Origin: Fodinibacter sp963695175
GTDB taxonomy: Bacteria > Actinomycetota > Actinomycetes > Actinomycetales > Dermatophilaceae
Assembly: GCA_963695175.1 (NCBI GenBank)
Contig: CAVOGG010000010.1
Location: forward strand, 1-64,000
Direction: 5' to 3'
DNA: 64,000 nt
The notes beneath the pieces are model-generated. The model was not told the DNA's origin, made no database searches, and was given only the letters and a program-made list of their open reading frames with translations. The translations under genes and the position numbers were made by a program. This document shows positions 62,413-64,000 of this stretch, piece after piece. How positions within the stretch are numbered: the stretch's first letter is position 1; each line of letters begins with the position of its first letter.

Positions 62413-62682
62413 TCACTCCGCGGCAGCGGTGCCCGCCGGGATGATGTTGACGGTCTTGCGGCCGCGCTTCTTGCCGAACTTCACCGCACCCGCGACGAGC
62501 GCGAAGAGGGTGTCGTCGCCGCCGCGGCCGACGCCGTCGCCGGGGTGGAAGTGCGTGCCGCGCTGGCGGACGAGGATCTCGCCGGCGTTGACGGCCTGGC
62601 CGCCGAAGCGCTTGACGCCGAGGTACTGGGCGTTGCTGTCGCGACCGTTGCGGGTCGAGGACGCACCCTTCTTGTGTGCCAT
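62413..62682 (-). CDS. rpmA: 50S ribosomal protein bL27
   Basis: 89 residues: MAHKKGASSTRNGRDSNAQY at the start (the mature N-terminus reaches the peptidyl-transferase centre), then VKRFGGQAVNAGEILVRQRG and FHPGDGVGRGGDDTLFALV. Full family length. Between rplU and obg in the standard order. Confidence 0.97.
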   Translation of the reverse strand: MAHKKGASSTRNGRDSNAQYLGVKRFGGQAVNAGEILVRQRGTHFHPGDGVGRGGDDTLFALVAGAVKFGKKRGRKTVNIIPAGTAAAE

Positions 62683-62714
62683 GTCAGTAGTCCTTCAGTG
62701 AGTTCGAGCGGGCG

Positions 62715-63020
62715 TCAGGCGTCGATCGCCGTGATCTTGACCTGGGTGAGCGGCTGACGGTGGCCTTGGCGCTTCCGGTAGCCGGTCTTGTTCTTGTACT
62801 TCAGGATCGTGATCTTCGGACCCTTGGCGGCCTTGACGACCTCAGCGGTGACCTTGACCTTGGCGAGCTTGCTCGCGTCGCTCGTCACGGTGCCACCGTC
62901 GACGACGAGCAGCGGCTGCAGCTGCACGGTGTCGCCGGCCTGGCCGATCTTGTCGATGAGCAGGACGTCGCCGACGGAGACCTTCTCCTGGCGACCACCT
63001 GCGCGCACAATCGCGTACAC
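62715..63020 (-). CDS. rplU: 50S ribosomal protein bL21
   Basis: 101 residues from GTG 63020 (YAIVRAGGRQEKVSVGDVLL), ending YRKRQGHRQPLTQVKITAID then A. The start region YAIVRAGGRQEKV and tail RKRQGHRQ are diagnostic. First gene of the rplU-rpmA unit. Confidence 0.97.
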   Translation of the reverse strand: MYAIVRAGGRQEKVSVGDVLLIDKIGQAGDTVQLQPLLVVDGGTVTSDASKLAKVKVTAEVVKAAKGPKITILKYKNKTGYRKRQGHRQPLTQVKITAIDA

Positions 63021-63168
63021 GTTTCGTACTCACTTTCGCTACGGGAGCGCTCTCTGGGAAACCGGCTGATGTGTCTCCCGCTTACGACACGGGACATCGG
63101 CTCGGTGGGCGCACCGACTGTCAAGACTACCGGTGGTTCCGGTGGGCCTCCAAATCAGCGGCGCCGGG

Positions 63169-64000
63169 TCAGGGTGCCGCCACCTCGGCGGCCTCGTCGG
63201 ATGCCGTCGCACGCGGCGGTCCCGCCGGCGCGACCACGCGACCACGCTTGCGGCGGCCACGACGCGCCGCGGCTCGGCTCGGGCTCGGGCTCCGGCTCCG
63301 GCTCGACGGCCAGCACCGGCTGGGGCTCGACGACCGGCTCGGCGTCGGGCACCAGCACGGACTCCGGCTCGACGACCGGCTTGAGGTCGACGACCGCCTC
63401 CGGCTCGACGACCCGCTCAGCCGCGGGCTCGACGGGCTCCGCCGCAGGCTCGACCGTCTCGGGGTCGGTCGTGGCGTCGAAGGAGGTCTGCGCCACCGCC
63501 GCGAGCTCGTCGGCCGGCGCACCGGCATCCTCGTGGTCGTGGGCGTGCTCGCCGGTCTCGGCGCGCCGCAGGGCCGCGGCGTGCGCGGCGGCCGCGATCT
63601 GGGCCGCGGTCGGTCCGGACGGCTTCTGGGCGTCGTCGCCCGGCGCGCCGTTCGAGCCGCCGGAGCCGTTGCCGGTCTGGGGCGTGCCCGTGGTCGTGCC
63701 ACGACGGCCACGCCCGGAGCGGGCGCCACCCTGCTCGCCGCTGCCACCGCTGGTGCCGCCGCTGCGGTCGATCGGCTCGGTGGAGACGACGATGCCGCGC
63801 CCACCACAGTGCTCGCACTGCTCGGAGAAGACCTCGACCAGGCCCGGAGCCGACCCGCTTGCGGGTCATCTGCACCAGGCCGAGCGAGGTGACCTCGGCG
63901 ACCTGGTGCTTGGTGCGGTCGCGCCCGAGGCACTCGAGCAGTCGGCGCACGACGAGGTCGCGGTTGGACTCCAGGACCATGTCGATGAAGTCGATGACGA
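63169..64000 (-). CDS. ribonuclease E/G, C-terminal part, two frame changes (5' end outside window)
   Basis: From the window edge: VIDFIDMVLESNRDLVVRRL, LLECLGRDRTKHQVAEVTSL and GLVQMTRKRVG. An extra G near 63845 must be removed to read LVEVFSEQCEHCGGRGIVVS, which holds the zinc-link C-x2-C. A long disordered tail follows: Gly/Ser/Thr-rich, then EPEAVVDLKPVVEPESVLV with Glu-Pro repeats, then after one more shift near 63268 a basic end RRGRRKRGRVVAPAG and stop at 63169. Central enzyme of RNA decay and rRNA processing. Upstream of rplU as usual. Confidence 0.85.
   Translation of the reverse strand, partial: RHRLHRHGPGVQPRPRRAPTARVPRARPHQAPGRRGHLARPGADDPQAGRLRAWSRSSPSSASTVVGAASSSPPSRSTAAAAPAVAAASRVAPAPGVAVVARPRARPRPATAPAARTARRATTPRSRPDRPRPRSRPPRTPRPCGAPRPASTPTTTRMPVRRPTSSRRWRRPPSTPRPTPRRSSLRRSPSSPRLSGSSSRRRSSTSSRSSSRSPCWCPTPSRSSSPSRCWPSSRSRSPSPSRAAARRGRRKRGRVVAPAGPPRATASDEAAEVAAP

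Overview
The window reads as chromosomal DNA of a very GC-rich actinobacterium, most likely Micrococcales and probably the Intrasporangiaceae group (Janibacter, Knoellia, Phycicoccus and relatives). This rests on codon usage, the rplU-rpmA-obg-proB cluster, the nrdR-nrdJ pair, a DUF222/HNH nuclease, lexA next to a LysM gene, and a SAM-IV riboswitch. No rRNA, CRISPR array, insertion sequence or prophage is visible. One tRNA gene, tRNA-Ala(GGC), is present.

Layout. 1-9900 is a loosely packed accessory stretch: a truncated gene, a remnant, a two-TM membrane protein, an HNH nuclease, an unknown protein, a Fic AMP-transferase, a membrane protein, an XRE/NB-ARC regulator and a hemerythrin-like protein. 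10100-12530 is a lower-GC patch with a NERD protein, a predicted PD-(D/E)XK nuclease and the stump of a UvrD-like helicase, abutting the nrdJ terminator. 12577-16400 is nrdR-nrdJ behind a tandem pair of NrdR boxes. 16800-28650 holds scattered small transcription units: LtrA, GNATs, an oxidoreductase, a winged-helix protein, LysM divergent from lexA with SOS boxes, a sirtuin/acetyltransferase pair opposite a LysR regulator, and two paralogous Cys-x-Cys mini-proteins. 28781-35830 carries comEC, comEA, plsY, degV and an acyl-ACP desaturase on the minus strand. 35869-42179 holds a two-component system followed by an operon encoding a secreted protein, ApbE, a ferric-reductase-like membrane protein, a NuoF-like flavoprotein and a ferredoxin, which together look like an extracytoplasmic electron-transfer module. 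42221-47100 has a SAM-IV-controlled class V aminotransferase and leuS behind a leader-peptide attenuator. 47212-53370 is miscellaneous metabolism and repair (lysoplasmalogenase, BVMO, glutathione peroxidase, Tag). 53449-64000 is the conserved housekeeping block: tRNA-Ala, histidine phosphatase, rsfS, nadD, proA, proB, obg, rpmA, rplU and rne. A glycosyltransferase and a pyridoxal kinase are embedded in it on the other strand.

A striking global property is that more than a dozen otherwise intact genes need single-base frame corrections to read through, often at short G/C runs. I treat most as probable sequence or assembly errors, but I report each one. Two further global signals are a strongly recurrent GGATGCC/GGCATCC heptamer on both strands, and stem-loop repeats at gene ends and in one divergent promoter region.
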